NCBI RefSeq assembly: GCF_900109935.1
Contig: NZ_FOBV01000008.1
Span: 159,348 to 223,347, forward strand
Source of the DNA: Chryseobacterium taichungense
GTDB lineage: Bacteria > Bacteroidota > Bacteroidia > Flavobacteriales > Weeksellaceae
Reading direction: 5' to 3'
DNA length: 64,000 nucleotides
The notes beneath the pieces were generated by a model that did not search any database, had not been told where the DNA came from, and saw only the letters and a list, made by a program, of their open reading frames with translations. A program made the position numbers and the translations under genes. Positions 9,388 through 18,226 of the stretch are shown in pieces. Position 1 is the first letter of the stretch. Each line of letters opens with the position of its first letter.

Positions 9388-9726
9388 TCGAAAAACACTA
9401 AAACTAACCATCAGGGAGAAATTATTAAATATTACATACAACTAATTTTTTTCATAATAAACCGGTAAAAAGGCAGCTAAGGTATATCGGTCATCCATTT
9501 CTTCAACCAGCCAAAAGACTACGGCATAAACGGTCTCCTCCCTGAAGGTACCCTCCAATTATTCCGTTTCCTTTTGGCTTTGCCCTTTGCCCGATAAGAT
9601 TATCTGCTTTCTTTTTTCCGGTTTTTCTTTTGAAAAATATTCAGCGAAGCCCAAAGGGCTTTCAGAGAAATGACGGAGAAGAGATTGAGAACAAATCAAA
9701 ATGTACAATCTTAAAAACCTACGATT
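9388..9726. other. Non-coding leader region upstream of ssb
   Basis: No credible ORF. It contains a hairpin AAGCCC-aaa-GGGCTT at 9647-9661, 66 bases before the ssb start, and pyrimidine-rich tracts around 9590-9640. It probably holds the promoter and leader of the ssb-DUF932-radC group. Confidence 0.4.
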
Positions 9727-10149
9727 ATGAACATTATCGGAAGACTGACCAGGGATGCGGAAGTGCGCAACTTGCCAAATGAAAAACAGGTAGTTAATTT
9801 TTCAATTGCTACGAATGACAATTATCGCAACAAACAGGGCGAACGAATCGAACAGACCACCTATTTTGAATGCGCCTATTGGATCTCTCCAAAAGTTGCA
9901 GACTTTTTAACAAAAGGGACTTTGGTTGAATTAAGCGGAAGAGCCTACACCTCTGCATGGTTAGGAAAAGACGGAGAACCCCATGCAGGTCTGAATTTCC
10001 ACACCTCGCAGATCAAAGTTCACAGCTGTAGTAAACGAACTGAAAATAAGTTTACTGAATCGAATAAAAAAGTTAAGAAGGAAACTTCTAATTCTAATTC
10101 TAATTCTAATTCTAACGACAGTGAAAACGATGATAACCTACCATTTTAA
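9727..10149 (+). CDS. ssb: Single-stranded DNA-binding protein
   Basis: A 140-residue SSB. It starts MNIIGRLTRDAEVRNLPNEKQVVNF and has the OB-fold core GERIEQTTYFECAYW, with a linker and an acidic tail ending DSENDDNLPF, the form that recruits partner proteins. The linker is an Asn-Ser run (NSNSNSNSN) encoded by an exact hexanucleotide repeat. SSB genes are regular passengers of Bacteroidota ICEs, where they protect the transferred strand. It is first in a group with DUF932 and radC; the next gene starts 41 bases on. Confidence 0.95.
   Translation: MNIIGRLTRDAEVRNLPNEKQVVNFSIATNDNYRNKQGERIEQTTYFECAYWISPKVADFLTKGTLVELSGRAYTSAWLGKDGEPHAGLNFHTSQIKVHSCSKRTENKFTESNKKVKKETSNSNSNSNSNDSENDDNLPF
10086..10115 (+). 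repeat. Five tandem TTCTAA hexamers inside ssb
   Basis: Five perfect copies of TTCTAA in a row encode the Asn-Ser linker between the OB fold and the acidic tail of SSB. Being in frame, copy-number changes lengthen or shorten the linker by two residues without breaking the frame. Confidence 0.9.
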
Positions 10150-10190
10150 GATCATCAAACAGAATTCTCTAACAGTTAAATATTAACATC

Positions 10191-11264
10191 ATGGCACATA
10201 ATTTAAATTTCAACAACAGAACAGGAAAATATTCATTTTTCAGCGTAAAGGAAAAAGCATGGCACAACTTGGGGCAGATCGTACAGGAATACCCGACAAG
10301 TGAAGAATCCATCAAATTTGCAGGACTTGACTACGAGGTTGAAAAGTCTCCCCTCTTTACAAAAGGTGCAGGCATTATCGAAAATACCAACGGAATAGAA
10401 ATGATCGATTCAGAATTGGAAGTTCCCAACTACTTTGCCAATATCCGCACCGATAATAACACCGTTTTAGGCGTGGTCGGAAAAGATTACCAGATCGTAC
10501 AAAACCGTGAAGCCTTTTCATTTTTTGATTCTATTGTAGGCGGTGGAGATGGAATTTTATACGAGACTGCAGGAGCTTTGGGAAATGGAGAGCGAATTTT
10601 TATCACGGCTAAATTACCTGATTATATCCGTGTTGGAAATGGTGATGATATTACGGAAAAATATATTTTCCTGACCACCTCCCACGATGGGAGCGGAAGC
10701 ATCACCGCCGCATTTACCCCCGTTCGCATTGTTTGTCAAAATACTTTAAACGCTTCACTAAAAAATATGAGCAATGTGGTACGGATCAGACATACTGCAG
10801 GAGCAAAACAGCGTTTGGACGATGCCCACAAGGTTATGGGATTAGCGAATAAACTAAGTAATGAATTGGAAAGCACGTTTAATCATTGGGCAAAAATAAA
10901 GGTCGGTGATGATGAAATGAAAAAGCTGATCCAATTGGCACTCTGCCCCAATAAAGAAACCTTAGAGCATTTACAAAGAGGGAATTTTGATGATCTGTCA
11001 ACTGTTTTTAAAAATACAGTTGATGATGCTTTTGCTTATGCGATGATCAGCGAAAGCCAACAAATGGAAACAACGAAGGGAACTTTGTTCGGAGCATATA
11101 ATGCTGTCACAGGTTATTTTCAGAATGTCAGAAATTACAAAGATAACGAAGCCAAACTTCAATCCATTGTCTTGGGAGGGACAGCACAGTTAAGGTCTCA
11201 AAAGGCTTTTGATCTATGCGAAAGTTTTGCCCTTTCTGGCGCAGAAACTCTGATCATGAATTAA
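10191..11264 (+). CDS. DUF932 / TIGR03299 phage-plasmid-like protein
   Basis: A 357-residue protein of the DUF932 family found in phages, plasmids and ICEs; its biochemical role is unknown. Recognisable features are the early segment KEKAWHNLGQIVQEYPTSEE, the central VVGKDYQIVQNREAF with FFDSIVGGGD, and HDGSGSITAAFTPVRIVCQNTL, all typical of the family. Length is normal. It sits between ssb and radC on the same strand, 41 and 59 bases apart, in the early-establishment gene set of the ICE. A link to ssDNA metabolism is inferred from neighbours only. Confidence 0.9.
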   Translation: MAHNLNFNNRTGKYSFFSVKEKAWHNLGQIVQEYPTSEESIKFAGLDYEVEKSPLFTKGAGIIENTNGIEMIDSELEVPNYFANIRTDNNTVLGVVGKDYQIVQNREAFSFFDSIVGGGDGILYETAGALGNGERIFITAKLPDYIRVGNGDDITEKYIFLTTSHDGSGSITAAFTPVRIVCQNTLNASLKNMSNVVRIRHTAGAKQRLDDAHKVMGLANKLSNELESTFNHWAKIKVGDDEMKKLIQLALCPNKETLEHLQRGNFDDLSTVFKNTVDDAFAYAMISESQQMETTKGTLFGAYNAVTGYFQNVRNYKDNEAKLQSIVLGGTAQLRSQKAFDLCESFALSGAETLIMN

Positions 11265-11323
11265 AACTGTTTTAAAAATTAAGTACGGGAAATTCAAGTC
11301 TCTACCGTATAAGAGCGACCATT

Positions 11324-11767
11324 ATGAAATTTAATATTGTCAACGAGATAAAATTAAGTTATTCCAGAAAAGGAAATTCTGAAAAATTAGTTAGTAGTTC
11401 ACGCGATGCAGTGGATATATTCCGTCAGCATTTTGACCGTGATGAAATAGATTATCGAGAATCATTTTTTGCCTTATATTTAAATCAGGCTCACAAAGTT
11501 TTAGGGATAAGAAAAATTTCTGAATCGGGAATTTCTTCCACGGTTGTCGATGTCCGTATCATCATGCAGGCGGCACTGCTTTGTAACGCTTCAGCTTTAA
11601 TATTGGCACATAATCATCCCTCCGGAAATTTGAAACCCTCTGCCGAAGATCTGAAAATTACGCAGAGCATTAAAATCGCATCAGAATTTTTAAACTTAAA
11701 ATTACTGGATCATGTCATCCTTACATCAACCGATTATTTATCATTTGCCGACGAGGGTCATTTATAA
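11324..11767 (+). CDS. radC: RadC-like JAB-domain protein
   Basis: A 147-residue JAB/MPN-domain protein of the RadC family without the N-terminal helix-hairpin-helix domain of chromosomal RadC. The zinc-site motif AHNHPSGNLKPSAED is intact (His, His and Asp ligands), preceded by a candidate catalytic Glu in the ESFFALYLNQAHKVLG region. Short RadC proteins are very common on Bacteroidota ICEs and plasmids; their activity is unclear despite the DNA repair name. It is last in the ssb-DUF932-radC group and is followed within 20 bases by a strong terminator. Confidence 0.92.
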   Translation: MKFNIVNEIKLSYSRKGNSEKLVSSSRDAVDIFRQHFDRDEIDYRESFFALYLNQAHKVLGIRKISESGISSTVVDVRIIMQAALLCNASALILAHNHPSGNLKPSAEDLKITQSIKIASEFLNLKLLDHVILTSTDYLSFADEGHL

Positions 11768-11786
11768 ATAAATTCATATTATTAAC

Positions 11787-11821
11787 AAAATACACGACAA
11801 GATTTTATTGTCGTGTATTTT
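11787..11821 (+). terminator. Rho-independent terminator after radC
   Basis: A perfect 14-bp inverted repeat, AAAATACACGACAA and TTGTCGTGTATTTT, with a seven-base loop, 20 bases after the radC stop. Confidence 0.85.
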
Positions 11822-11830
11822 CAAATTCGG

Positions 11831-11873
11831 GCGAAAAGACAATTCCTTCCTACGGTCGAAAACGTCTTTTCGC
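11831..11873. repeat. Inverted repeat GCGAAAAGAC / GTCTTTTCGC
   Basis: Ten-base perfect arms at 11831-11840 and 11864-11873 separated by 23 bases. A second, weaker set of arms follows (TGATACA at 11883-11889 with TGTATCA at 11918-11924). No gene overlaps. Function unknown; could be a protein-binding site or the end of another transcript. Confidence 0.6.
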
Positions 11874-11951
11874 AAAGAATATTGATACAACTCCTATGAT
11901 AGACCTCACGAAGCCACTGTATCATAAAAGTTGTGAGCTTTTACATATTTA

Positions 11952-12941
11952 TCATTTAATTAAATGATGAAGATATTCTACAGTTCGTCCTTTATCCATC
12001 CCTTTATTACTTTTAAATCGCTGATGATCTATTTTTGAACATTGGTATTTGCCCAGACTATTCATCATCTCCGAAATGATTTGATGTCCTAGAAACCCTT
12101 CATTATTATAGCTTAGAAAAACATGTTGAAAATTGCATCTTTGTAAAAGATCGAACATCACATTTTCAACCTCTGATCTTAAACAGAACTTTGATGTATT
12201 ATAGGATCTCAATCCAGTATTTCCCCGAGGCTCAAAATCGATATCATACAAAGCGATGGTATTCAGCAAATGATAATACGAACTATACTCTCTTCCATTG
12301 TACGGAGGATCCAAATAAAGGATATGACCTTGTATTTGATCAATTAATTCGTTGCTGTCCTGATTAAATATTTGACAGTCCGGATGTGATAATGACGTTC
12401 TTTTAAGAGGAAGTAATTGTAAGTTTTTGGTGGCGGCTATTTTTAGTGTCTTTAGGTAAGCGCAATACACGGAGGCTGTATTAGCAACTTTATCGACCGC
12501 TTTTAACAAGGTAGCCAATAAAAGTATATAAAAATCTTGATCTATGTCAGAGCTTTGAAATCGTTTTTCAATATCCGTCCTTATTGCATCTATCTTTGCA
12601 CCGTTTTCGGATGAAAAGTAGAGTCTTCCTGCTGCCCCACTTTCCGAGTATTCATTAAATATAAATCCTTCCGTGCCATCTAATTGATTTAGCTCCGAAA
12701 GGATTGCCCTGTATTTCTCTTCTGGCACTTTGCTAAAGAATGCACTTGTAATCACAAAACTATAGTATTCCCTATCATTGTAAATGATACTTTTAACTTT
12801 ATCATGAAAATAGTTTCCTACTACTCCTGTTCCTGCAAACAGATCGCAGAAGCTACAATCAGCGAGTTGATATCCTACAGCATGAGAAATGACATTGTAG
12901 ATAAACCCCGATAGTCTTTTTTTAGATCCCAAATAATTCAT
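11952..12941 (-). CDS. D12-class adenine-specific DNA methyltransferase
   Basis: A 329-residue N6-adenine DNA methyltransferase of the Dam/D12 class. I chose the ATG at 12941 (MNYLGSKKRLSGFIYNVI), typical for the family, instead of an in-frame TTG four codons upstream. Motif I is CDLFAGTGVVGNYF (SAM binding), and the catalytic motif IV is YLDPPYNGREYSSYY. No restriction endonuclease is adjacent, so it is an orphan on the ICE, probably protecting the element from host restriction or affecting replication. It reads toward radC, with inverted repeats between, and is divergent from nothing nearby. Target sequence cannot be read from the protein. Confidence 0.92.
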   Translation of the reverse strand: MNYLGSKKRLSGFIYNVISHAVGYQLADCSFCDLFAGTGVVGNYFHDKVKSIIYNDREYYSFVITSAFFSKVPEEKYRAILSELNQLDGTEGFIFNEYSESGAAGRLYFSSENGAKIDAIRTDIEKRFQSSDIDQDFYILLLATLLKAVDKVANTASVYCAYLKTLKIAATKNLQLLPLKRTSLSHPDCQIFNQDSNELIDQIQGHILYLDPPYNGREYSSYYHLLNTIALYDIDFEPRGNTGLRSYNTSKFCLRSEVENVMFDLLQRCNFQHVFLSYNNEGFLGHQIISEMMNSLGKYQCSKIDHQRFKSNKGMDKGRTVEYLHHLIK

Positions 12942-13022
12942 TTTTATTTGCAATCTCTCGTAAAATGCCGCCTACACTTTAATTCGTCCGACCCTGACCT
13001 GAATTTGCTTTTAATGTCCTAA

Positions 13023-13057
13023 TAAAAAAAGCGGCTTGGTTTAAAAACCAAGCCGCT
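13023..13057 (-). terminator. Terminator at the end of the tra operon
   Basis: A perfect 13-bp stem, AGCGGCTTGGTTT and AAACCAAGCCGCT, with a two-base centre. On the minus strand it is followed by seven Ts, so it ends transcripts coming from traQ. Confidence 0.9.
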
Positions 13058-13075
13058 AGAAATTAATTGCAAATT

Positions 13076-13516
13076 TTAAGATGCATTGTCGAATTCAAAA
13101 TCGACCCTTCTTTCATTACCAAAACTATCTTTGATCCAAATACTGAATTGATGTGATTCAGAAACCTGAGATGTGTAGTATAGCCTGAATTGCTTTTGCT
13201 TTAAAGGGTATTCATCATTCGGTAGATATGGAGGATCACTGTAATATTGAAGTTGACCGGCTCCTTCATATTGAAAATAACGAACATTGTAAGTAGTCCC
13301 TTTAAAATTATAAGGAGTAATGAGTGAGATACGAATCTCTACCGTCTCATTCTTAGCAATTTTATCAGGAACAGGCATTATATGGACTTCAAAAGGAAAG
13401 TCTTGCTGAATTTCCAGATCGCTGTCCTGACATGAATAAAGGACAAAACTGATTACGAAAATTACCAGTGAATTAGTACATAATTGTAAGATCTTTTTGT
13501 TGATTATATTTTTCAT
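13076..13516 (-). CDS. traQ: Conjugative transfer protein TraQ (DUF3872)
   Basis: A 146-residue probable lipoprotein of the CTnDOT-type transfer apparatus. I start it at the ATG at 13516 (MKNIINKKILQLC), since the longer frame overlaps traO and lacks a signal peptide at its front. The signal peptide ends VLYSC, a good lipobox, followed by a beta-rich domain (FPFEVHIMPVPDKIAKNETVEI, TYNVRYFQYEGAGQL) typical of DUF3872. It is the last tra gene before the terminator; traP (primase), which lies before traQ in CTnDOT, is absent. Its exact role in transfer is not known. Confidence 0.88.
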   Translation of the reverse strand: MKNIINKKILQLCTNSLVIFVISFVLYSCQDSDLEIQQDFPFEVHIMPVPDKIAKNETVEIRISLITPYNFKGTTYNVRYFQYEGAGQLQYYSDPPYLPNDEYPLKQKQFRLYYTSQVSESHQFSIWIKDSFGNERRVDFEFDNAS

Positions 13517-13529
13517 TTTACAAGCTTTT

Positions 13530-14090
13530 TTAAAAATTAAATCGCATTCCAAAACCATACAAAGCGTAAAATTGACCAAGCTGACTGTTCGGCAAATAGC
13601 GTAGCTGACCGTTGACTAGGAAGACCAAATGTTCTGTGAGATAACTTTCTAAAGACAGCTTACCACCTGCACCGTAAATAAAGTTCCCGGTTGCATTAAT
13701 GTTAGAGCCATCATAAATCATTTCATTTCCCTTATTGATTTGTTCATAACCTGCAAGCCCACCTATACCAAAATTAATATTGAGATTTCTCATCAGATCT
13801 CCCCACAAATGGAGACTGTAACCACCATTGAATAAAAAAGTATCAATCGGGATATCGTAATCGGTATATTCGTAATATTTTCTGCTGTATTCGGTAAGTC
13901 CGAAAAGATAATTACCATTTTTGGTGTAAGAAATAATACCTGCACCTAAAGCGTAATTTTGCTTTTCAGGAGATTGTGGAAATACTGAATATGAAATTTC
14001 GAATCCTTTTTGATGAGGGATCATTTGCTGAGCCAGAGTTTTTTTACCCATCGCAATAATCAAGATTATAGCTAAAAATATCTTATTCAT
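13530..14090 (-). CDS. traO: Conjugative transfer protein TraO
   Basis: A 186-residue TraO-family protein with an N-terminal signal peptide (FLAIILIIAMGKKTLAQ) and alternating hydrophobic beta-strand segments ending YALYGFGMRFNF, with a terminal aromatic residue as in outer-membrane beta-barrels. It is therefore probably an outer-membrane component of the transfer machine. It sits 2 bases from traN and 13 bases from traQ, as expected from CTnDOT order. The function of TraO is not established experimentally to my knowledge. Confidence 0.88.
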   Translation of the reverse strand: MNKIFLAIILIIAMGKKTLAQQMIPHQKGFEISYSVFPQSPEKQNYALGAGIISYTKNGNYLFGLTEYSRKYYEYTDYDIPIDTFLFNGGYSLHLWGDLMRNLNINFGIGGLAGYEQINKGNEMIYDGSNINATGNFIYGAGGKLSLESYLTEHLVFLVNGQLRYLPNSQLGQFYALYGFGMRFNF

Positions 14091-14092
14091 CT

Positions 14093-14995
14093 TTAGTTTG
14101 TTTTTATGTTTAAACTGCTGATCAGCCTCGCTTGGATCAAATCTGCATTGTCAAGCTGGACTATCTGGTGTCTTCCTCCATTCTTTTCAAGAACTTCGAT
14201 CTCCAGAACCTGGTCTTTTAACAGCGTAAACTGATCCATCAGATAAACCCCAGATATTTCAGAATCGTGAGCAGCTGTCCTTACCGGAAAATGGATGCGA
14301 AGCGGCTGCAAAAGTTTGTCTTGAACGACCGTTCTTTTCAGATTCTTTTTATCGACAATCCTGAAATTGATGAGGTCAATATCAAATGCTACGTTACTGC
14401 TGTTCTTAACCTCTAAGGTGAAATAGAATTTGCTTTCATTTACATGCAGTGCCCGGACTGAAAACTGAACCCCGTAGCTTCTGGAAGCAATGTGCTTGAT
14501 GGTTCTTGTGCTCTTTTCGTACAGGTTTTCCATGATGAGTGCTGTCAGGGAAGAAGAACTTCCTTTAAGATCTTCAAACATGACATCCGTAGCATACTGA
14601 CGCTCATGGCTTCTTTGCATCTTTAAAAGATCATAGCTGAGTGCATCAGGATATGAACTGTAAAACACATCGAAATTGTAGAACTTCCCATCTTCGGTGA
14701 TCACCGAAAAATTGGTTTCTTCTTCAAAATCCCTGACTGCCGATTTGATCCGGAGAACATTTCCAACAGCTTCGGCCTTATTGGCGACCAGCAGGTCACT
14801 CCCCAGATCGACATACCGGATCGGCGAAGGAAAAAGCAGGTGCGAGGTTTTATTATAGGTGACCTGCATTTTGTAGGGTTCCAACCTTGCCTCTTGCAAT
14901 GGAGGATATCCTGATATGGAATCCTGCGCCAGTGCCTTGCCTGTCAAAAGCAGAAATGCTACTATAGCGAGATAAAGGCTTTTTATTTTGTTCAT
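14093..14995 (-). CDS. traN: Conjugative transfer protein TraN (DUF4138, VirB9-like)
   Basis: A 300-residue TraN protein. A signal peptide (IVAFLLLTGKALAQ) precedes a beta-rich domain with MQVTYNKTSHLLFPSPIRYVDLGSDLLVANKAE, characteristic of the family: recognition of a lipoprotein-free outer-membrane core component analogous to VirB9. The C-terminal half (FYFTLEVKNSSNVAFDIDLINFRIVD) is an immunoglobulin-like fold by pattern. Located between traM and traO with 20 and 2 base gaps. It should form the channel complex with TraM. Confidence 0.93.
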   Translation of the reverse strand: MNKIKSLYLAIVAFLLLTGKALAQDSISGYPPLQEARLEPYKMQVTYNKTSHLLFPSPIRYVDLGSDLLVANKAEAVGNVLRIKSAVRDFEEETNFSVITEDGKFYNFDVFYSSYPDALSYDLLKMQRSHERQYATDVMFEDLKGSSSSLTALIMENLYEKSTRTIKHIASRSYGVQFSVRALHVNESKFYFTLEVKNSSNVAFDIDLINFRIVDKKNLKRTVVQDKLLQPLRIHFPVRTAAHDSEISGVYLMDQFTLLKDQVLEIEVLEKNGGRHQIVQLDNADLIQARLISSLNIKTN

Positions 14996-15015
14996 TTTTT
15001 TTTGATTTTAAGTGG

Positions 15016-16311
15016 TTATTTTTTTGGCACCAACAGAACCTGATGCCCTGCCTTTACGGTAACCTTTGGTTGTCTGACCTTCTTCTGGAAGTAGCCCGAC
15101 AGACCCTGTACAGCTCCCCTGCTTAGGTCCGCAGCGATCTGCTGACCTGCCGACTGCGTCATCATAATATTGGTACCAGAAGTTTGCCCCATACTGCCCA
15201 CAATGTCGGTCACAGCATTTTGCTCCGGTGAATAAGGAACATATAAGCCGAGCTGACCATCATTGTCATGAACATTGATCTCTACAGGATAAATGCTACC
15301 CTGATATTCTATCGACGAAATTTTCAATTGCAGTCTCCCACCCTGAAATTTGCCGTTTGCCTTTAGTAAGGTTCCTGCAGGAATTTTGGTATGAGCCAGA
15401 AGCATACTTTCCAAGAGTCTGATCGATAATGTACTTTCATTGGTCATCGTCATTGACTCTTGTACAAGACCTTTGATCGCATTTTTTGATTGTTTTGAAT
15501 CATTGGTTTCATCCTGAGTTCCAAACAATCTATTATCATTCAGACCAGCCAGAAAAGCGCTGTCCGATGGCTCTCTGTACAAAGAAGAGACAATATTTAA
15601 GTGAGCTGATTTTACTGACGTGAGCTGTACTTTATTTCCAGAAGGCTGCTTCACATCCTCTTCTCTTGATATAGGATCTTCCTGCTTACTACTTTGGGGA
15701 AGGTATTTCGCAGCCATTTGGTAGGATTTTTCCATCAGTTCCAATTGGTCATTGACCCCAAGACCTGCAGGAACAGCATTGTTCTGCAAAGCTTCATTCT
15801 TTAATCTGGATATTTCTTTCCTAAGATTATTCACTTCCTGATCATCCCTGCTGTAGAAGGAACCTAATGTCTGCTGCGCATTGCGATAACTGTTAACTGC
15901 ACTCGGATTAGATGGTGACAGACTATTCGGATTAGCAGTAAATGACGTCTGATCAGAATTTTGGTTAAGGCTGTTTTGGTCAGTCCAGTAATCAGACAAG
16001 GTGGTCATCGCATTTCGTTTCTCTTCATTTTTTTGCTCCAGCAGCTGCTGTTCGTAAGCTTTCTGTTTGTCAGATTGTAGCTGATCATCCTTTGCCTGTG
16101 GTATACCCGCATTGAAGCCTGATTCTTCAATGACCTTATCCTCGTTTGGTTTAAAGATGAGGTAGAGGCATCCGACACAGACAATAGCCATCAGAAAATA
16201 AATGATCGGCTTTTTAAATCGTTCCACTGGAAATTTCTGCAGACCTTCTGCTTCTCTTTCCTGTTCCTGCGATTCGCCCTCCGTGACCTTGATTTTATTT
16301 GAATCTTTCAT
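15016..16311 (-). CDS. traM: Conjugative transfer protein TraM (VirB10-like)
   Basis: A 431-residue TraM. A short cytoplasmic tail is followed by one membrane helix (KPIIYFLMAIVCVGCLYLIF, about residues 34-53), a long low-complexity Gln/Asn/Ser-rich periplasmic linker with coiled-coil potential (NNLRKEISRLKNEALQN), and a conserved C-terminal domain (MLLAHTKIPAGTLLKANGKFQGGRLQLKI through GTNIMMTQSAGQQIAADLSRGAV). This architecture matches VirB10, spanning inner and outer membranes of the type IV secretion channel. It lies 4 bases from traL and 20 bases from traN. Confidence 0.93.
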   Translation of the reverse strand: MKDSNKIKVTEGESQEQEREAEGLQKFPVERFKKPIIYFLMAIVCVGCLYLIFKPNEDKVIEESGFNAGIPQAKDDQLQSDKQKAYEQQLLEQKNEEKRNAMTTLSDYWTDQNSLNQNSDQTSFTANPNSLSPSNPSAVNSYRNAQQTLGSFYSRDDQEVNNLRKEISRLKNEALQNNAVPAGLGVNDQLELMEKSYQMAAKYLPQSSKQEDPISREEDVKQPSGNKVQLTSVKSAHLNIVSSLYREPSDSAFLAGLNDNRLFGTQDETNDSKQSKNAIKGLVQESMTMTNESTLSIRLLESMLLAHTKIPAGTLLKANGKFQGGRLQLKISSIEYQGSIYPVEINVHDNDGQLGLYVPYSPEQNAVTDIVGSMGQTSGTNIMMTQSAGQQIAADLSRGAVQGLSGYFQKKVRQPKVTVKAGHQVLLVPKK

Positions 16312-16315
16312 TGTC

Positions 16316-16585
16316 CTATTTTTTAAGGGTTGAACCCGTTTTGTTATCGTGTGACTGTCTTTTCATAGCAGTGTGATCAGATATGGTCGTAATATGACTG
16401 ATCGACATGGTGTTGTTATTATTTGCTGTTGTGATAAAGATGCTGATCAACACCAGTAATGTAACTACGGTATAACCTGCAAAAAACAGCTTGGTGAAAA
16501 ACCTCTGACGTTTCGCCGGGAGCTCTTTCCATTTTTTGTCTGCATGCAAAATCTGCCGCTCTATTTTATCCCTTATTTTTTTCAT
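16316..16585 (-). CDS. traL: Conjugative transfer protein TraL (DUF3989)
   Basis: An 89-residue protein with a basic cytoplasmic head (KKIRDKIERQILHADKKWKELPAKRQRFF) and one membrane helix (LFFAGYTVVTLLVLISIFIT), as in TraL/DUF3989. It sits at the expected place between traK (11 bases upstream) and traM (4 bases downstream). Function within the transfer complex unknown. Confidence 0.85.
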   Translation of the reverse strand: MKKIRDKIERQILHADKKWKELPAKRQRFFTKLFFAGYTVVTLLVLISIFITTANNNNTMSISHITTISDHTAMKRQSHDNKTGSTLKK

Positions 16586-16596
16586 TGTTCTGACTT

Positions 16597-17220
16597 TTAA
16601 CGTTCAACTGTTTCAACATCTTTGTTTTCAAGAACATTGAATTTTTCAATCGTAAATCCCTGGGGATTGCTGTCTGACCGCACAGAGTTCACTAATGAAC
16701 AATTGGTGATCAGACTTCGTATCGTCAGATTGCTGGACCGGATGATGAATTGTCTTGCGTACGTTTTTACGTTATAAGGATAGCTGTCGAAGTTGGCAAC
16801 GACACTGTCAACCTCTACCCTCTGCTGAATATTGCCTGAGATAATCCGGTTGTAATAGCCTTTCTCCTGAAGGTCTTTATAGTAATCGAATGCTGACTGG
16901 TCTGCCAGATTAAAAGCTCTTTTAACATTGCTTTCAATGGCATTTTTATCCGGTGCAACTGTAAAGAACAGTTCGTGAAAACGCCTTACATGCTCCCTGG
17001 CCTCGACAGGCCTGTTAATCGACATATCCTGAGACAGTGCCACCATCAGAGATTTGCCGTTGTCAAGCACGTAGATCTTCTGACGTTGTTCTTCTGCAAA
17101 TTGATAGGACTTGATAACGACCACGCCTACCACGCCAAAGCAGAGCACCGCAAAAACGAATGTAAATAAGCGGATCTGCTTGAAGCTGCTCTCTATATTT
17201 CTTAAAGTTTTAAATTCCAT
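16597..17220 (-). CDS. traK: Conjugative transfer protein TraK (VirB8-like)
   Basis: A 207-residue TraK, the VirB8-type inner-membrane scaffold of the transfer apparatus. N-terminal MEFKTLRNIESSFKQIRLFTFVFAVLC is the family signature leading into one membrane helix; the periplasmic part includes YVLDNGKSLMVALSQDMSINRPVEAREHVRRFHELFF and ends with FTIEKFNVLENKDVETVER. Normal length, 12 bases after traJ. Expected to contact TraM, TraN and TraJ by analogy to VirB8. Confidence 0.94.
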   Translation of the reverse strand: MEFKTLRNIESSFKQIRLFTFVFAVLCFGVVGVVVIKSYQFAEEQRQKIYVLDNGKSLMVALSQDMSINRPVEAREHVRRFHELFFTVAPDKNAIESNVKRAFNLADQSAFDYYKDLQEKGYYNRIISGNIQQRVEVDSVVANFDSYPYNVKTYARQFIIRSSNLTIRSLITNCSLVNSVRSDSNPQGFTIEKFNVLENKDVETVER

Positions 17221-17232
17221 TGGATCGTATTT

Positions 17233-18225
17233 TTATTTTAATAATCTGCCTGAGATATTACCTGTTGCACTGCCTGCTGCTGCTCCGGCAATATTTCCTG
17301 ATTTTGTGGCGGTCTGGTTGACGTTGCGCATAAAGTTACCGGCACCTCCTGCCTGAATGACCCAGCCGGTAACGGTTGGAACCGTAAAATATCCGATGAT
17401 CCCGATGATCATATAGATGATGTAAACCGTGTTAGAAGTATCAGGAATGAAGTTCGGATCTGCCAGCATCTCAATATCCCGCTCCAGGATGAGCGATTGT
17501 ATTTTTGCAAGGATTGAACTGAAAATATCCGCAACCGGTAACCACAAATAAACACTGATATATCTCGTCAGCCATTGGGTCAGTGTGCTCTGAAAACCAT
17601 CCCAGACCGATATGGCAAAAGCTATAGGACCCAATATGGAAAGTACAATGAGAAAGAAGGTCCGGATCGTATCAATGACCAACGCAGCTGCCTGGAAGAG
17701 AATTTCCAGAAACTCTCGGAAACCGTCCCTGATATCTTTTTTGATATTGAACATTTCCCTTTCAATATACATCCCGGACATTGTCACCAGGTCTGATGGT
17801 GACCATCCCAACTCTTCCAACTTTTTATCGAACTCTTCATCAGAGATCAGATAGGCCATTTCGGGATTTCTGAGCATCGCTTCCCGTTCCAAAAGGTCTT
17901 TTTTCTGTTGCAATTCGTTCATATCAAGAATCTGATCCTCCAGCATCGAATGGCTTCCCTGAACGATCGGACTTAAAACGCCATTGATACTTCCCAATAC
18001 CAAAGTCGAAAAGAACATAATGCAAATACCGATGGCAAAGGGTCTGAGCATCGGAAACAGATCGATCGGTTCTGCACGGCTGAGTGACTGCCATACCTTG
18101 ATGGCCACATAGAACAGTGCACCTAATCCGGCCACCCCTTTGGCTACCGCAGCCATATCGGCACATAATGGCATCATCTCATCATAAACCGAACGAAGGA
18201 CTTCGTGTAAGTTATTCGGTTCCAT
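17233..18225 (-). CDS. traJ: Conjugative transfer protein TraJ (VirB6-like)
   Basis: A 330-residue polytopic inner-membrane protein. It begins with the TraJ segment MPLCADMAAVAKGVAGLGAL, and has hydrophobic stretches at LRPFAIGICIMFFSTLVL, the TFFLIVLSILGPIAFAISVW region and VYIIYMIIGIIGYFTVPTV, followed by a Gly/Ala-rich tail. This is the likely VirB6 equivalent forming the inner-membrane channel. It is one base from traI on one side and 12 bases from traK on the other, so translation is coupled. Confidence 0.93.
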   Translation of the reverse strand: MEPNNLHEVLRSVYDEMMPLCADMAAVAKGVAGLGALFYVAIKVWQSLSRAEPIDLFPMLRPFAIGICIMFFSTLVLGSINGVLSPIVQGSHSMLEDQILDMNELQQKKDLLEREAMLRNPEMAYLISDEEFDKKLEELGWSPSDLVTMSGMYIEREMFNIKKDIRDGFREFLEILFQAAALVIDTIRTFFLIVLSILGPIAFAISVWDGFQSTLTQWLTRYISVYLWLPVADIFSSILAKIQSLILERDIEMLADPNFIPDTSNTVYIIYMIIGIIGYFTVPTVTGWVIQAGGAGNFMRNVNQTATKSGNIAGAAAGSATGNISGRLLK

Positions 18226-18226
18226 C

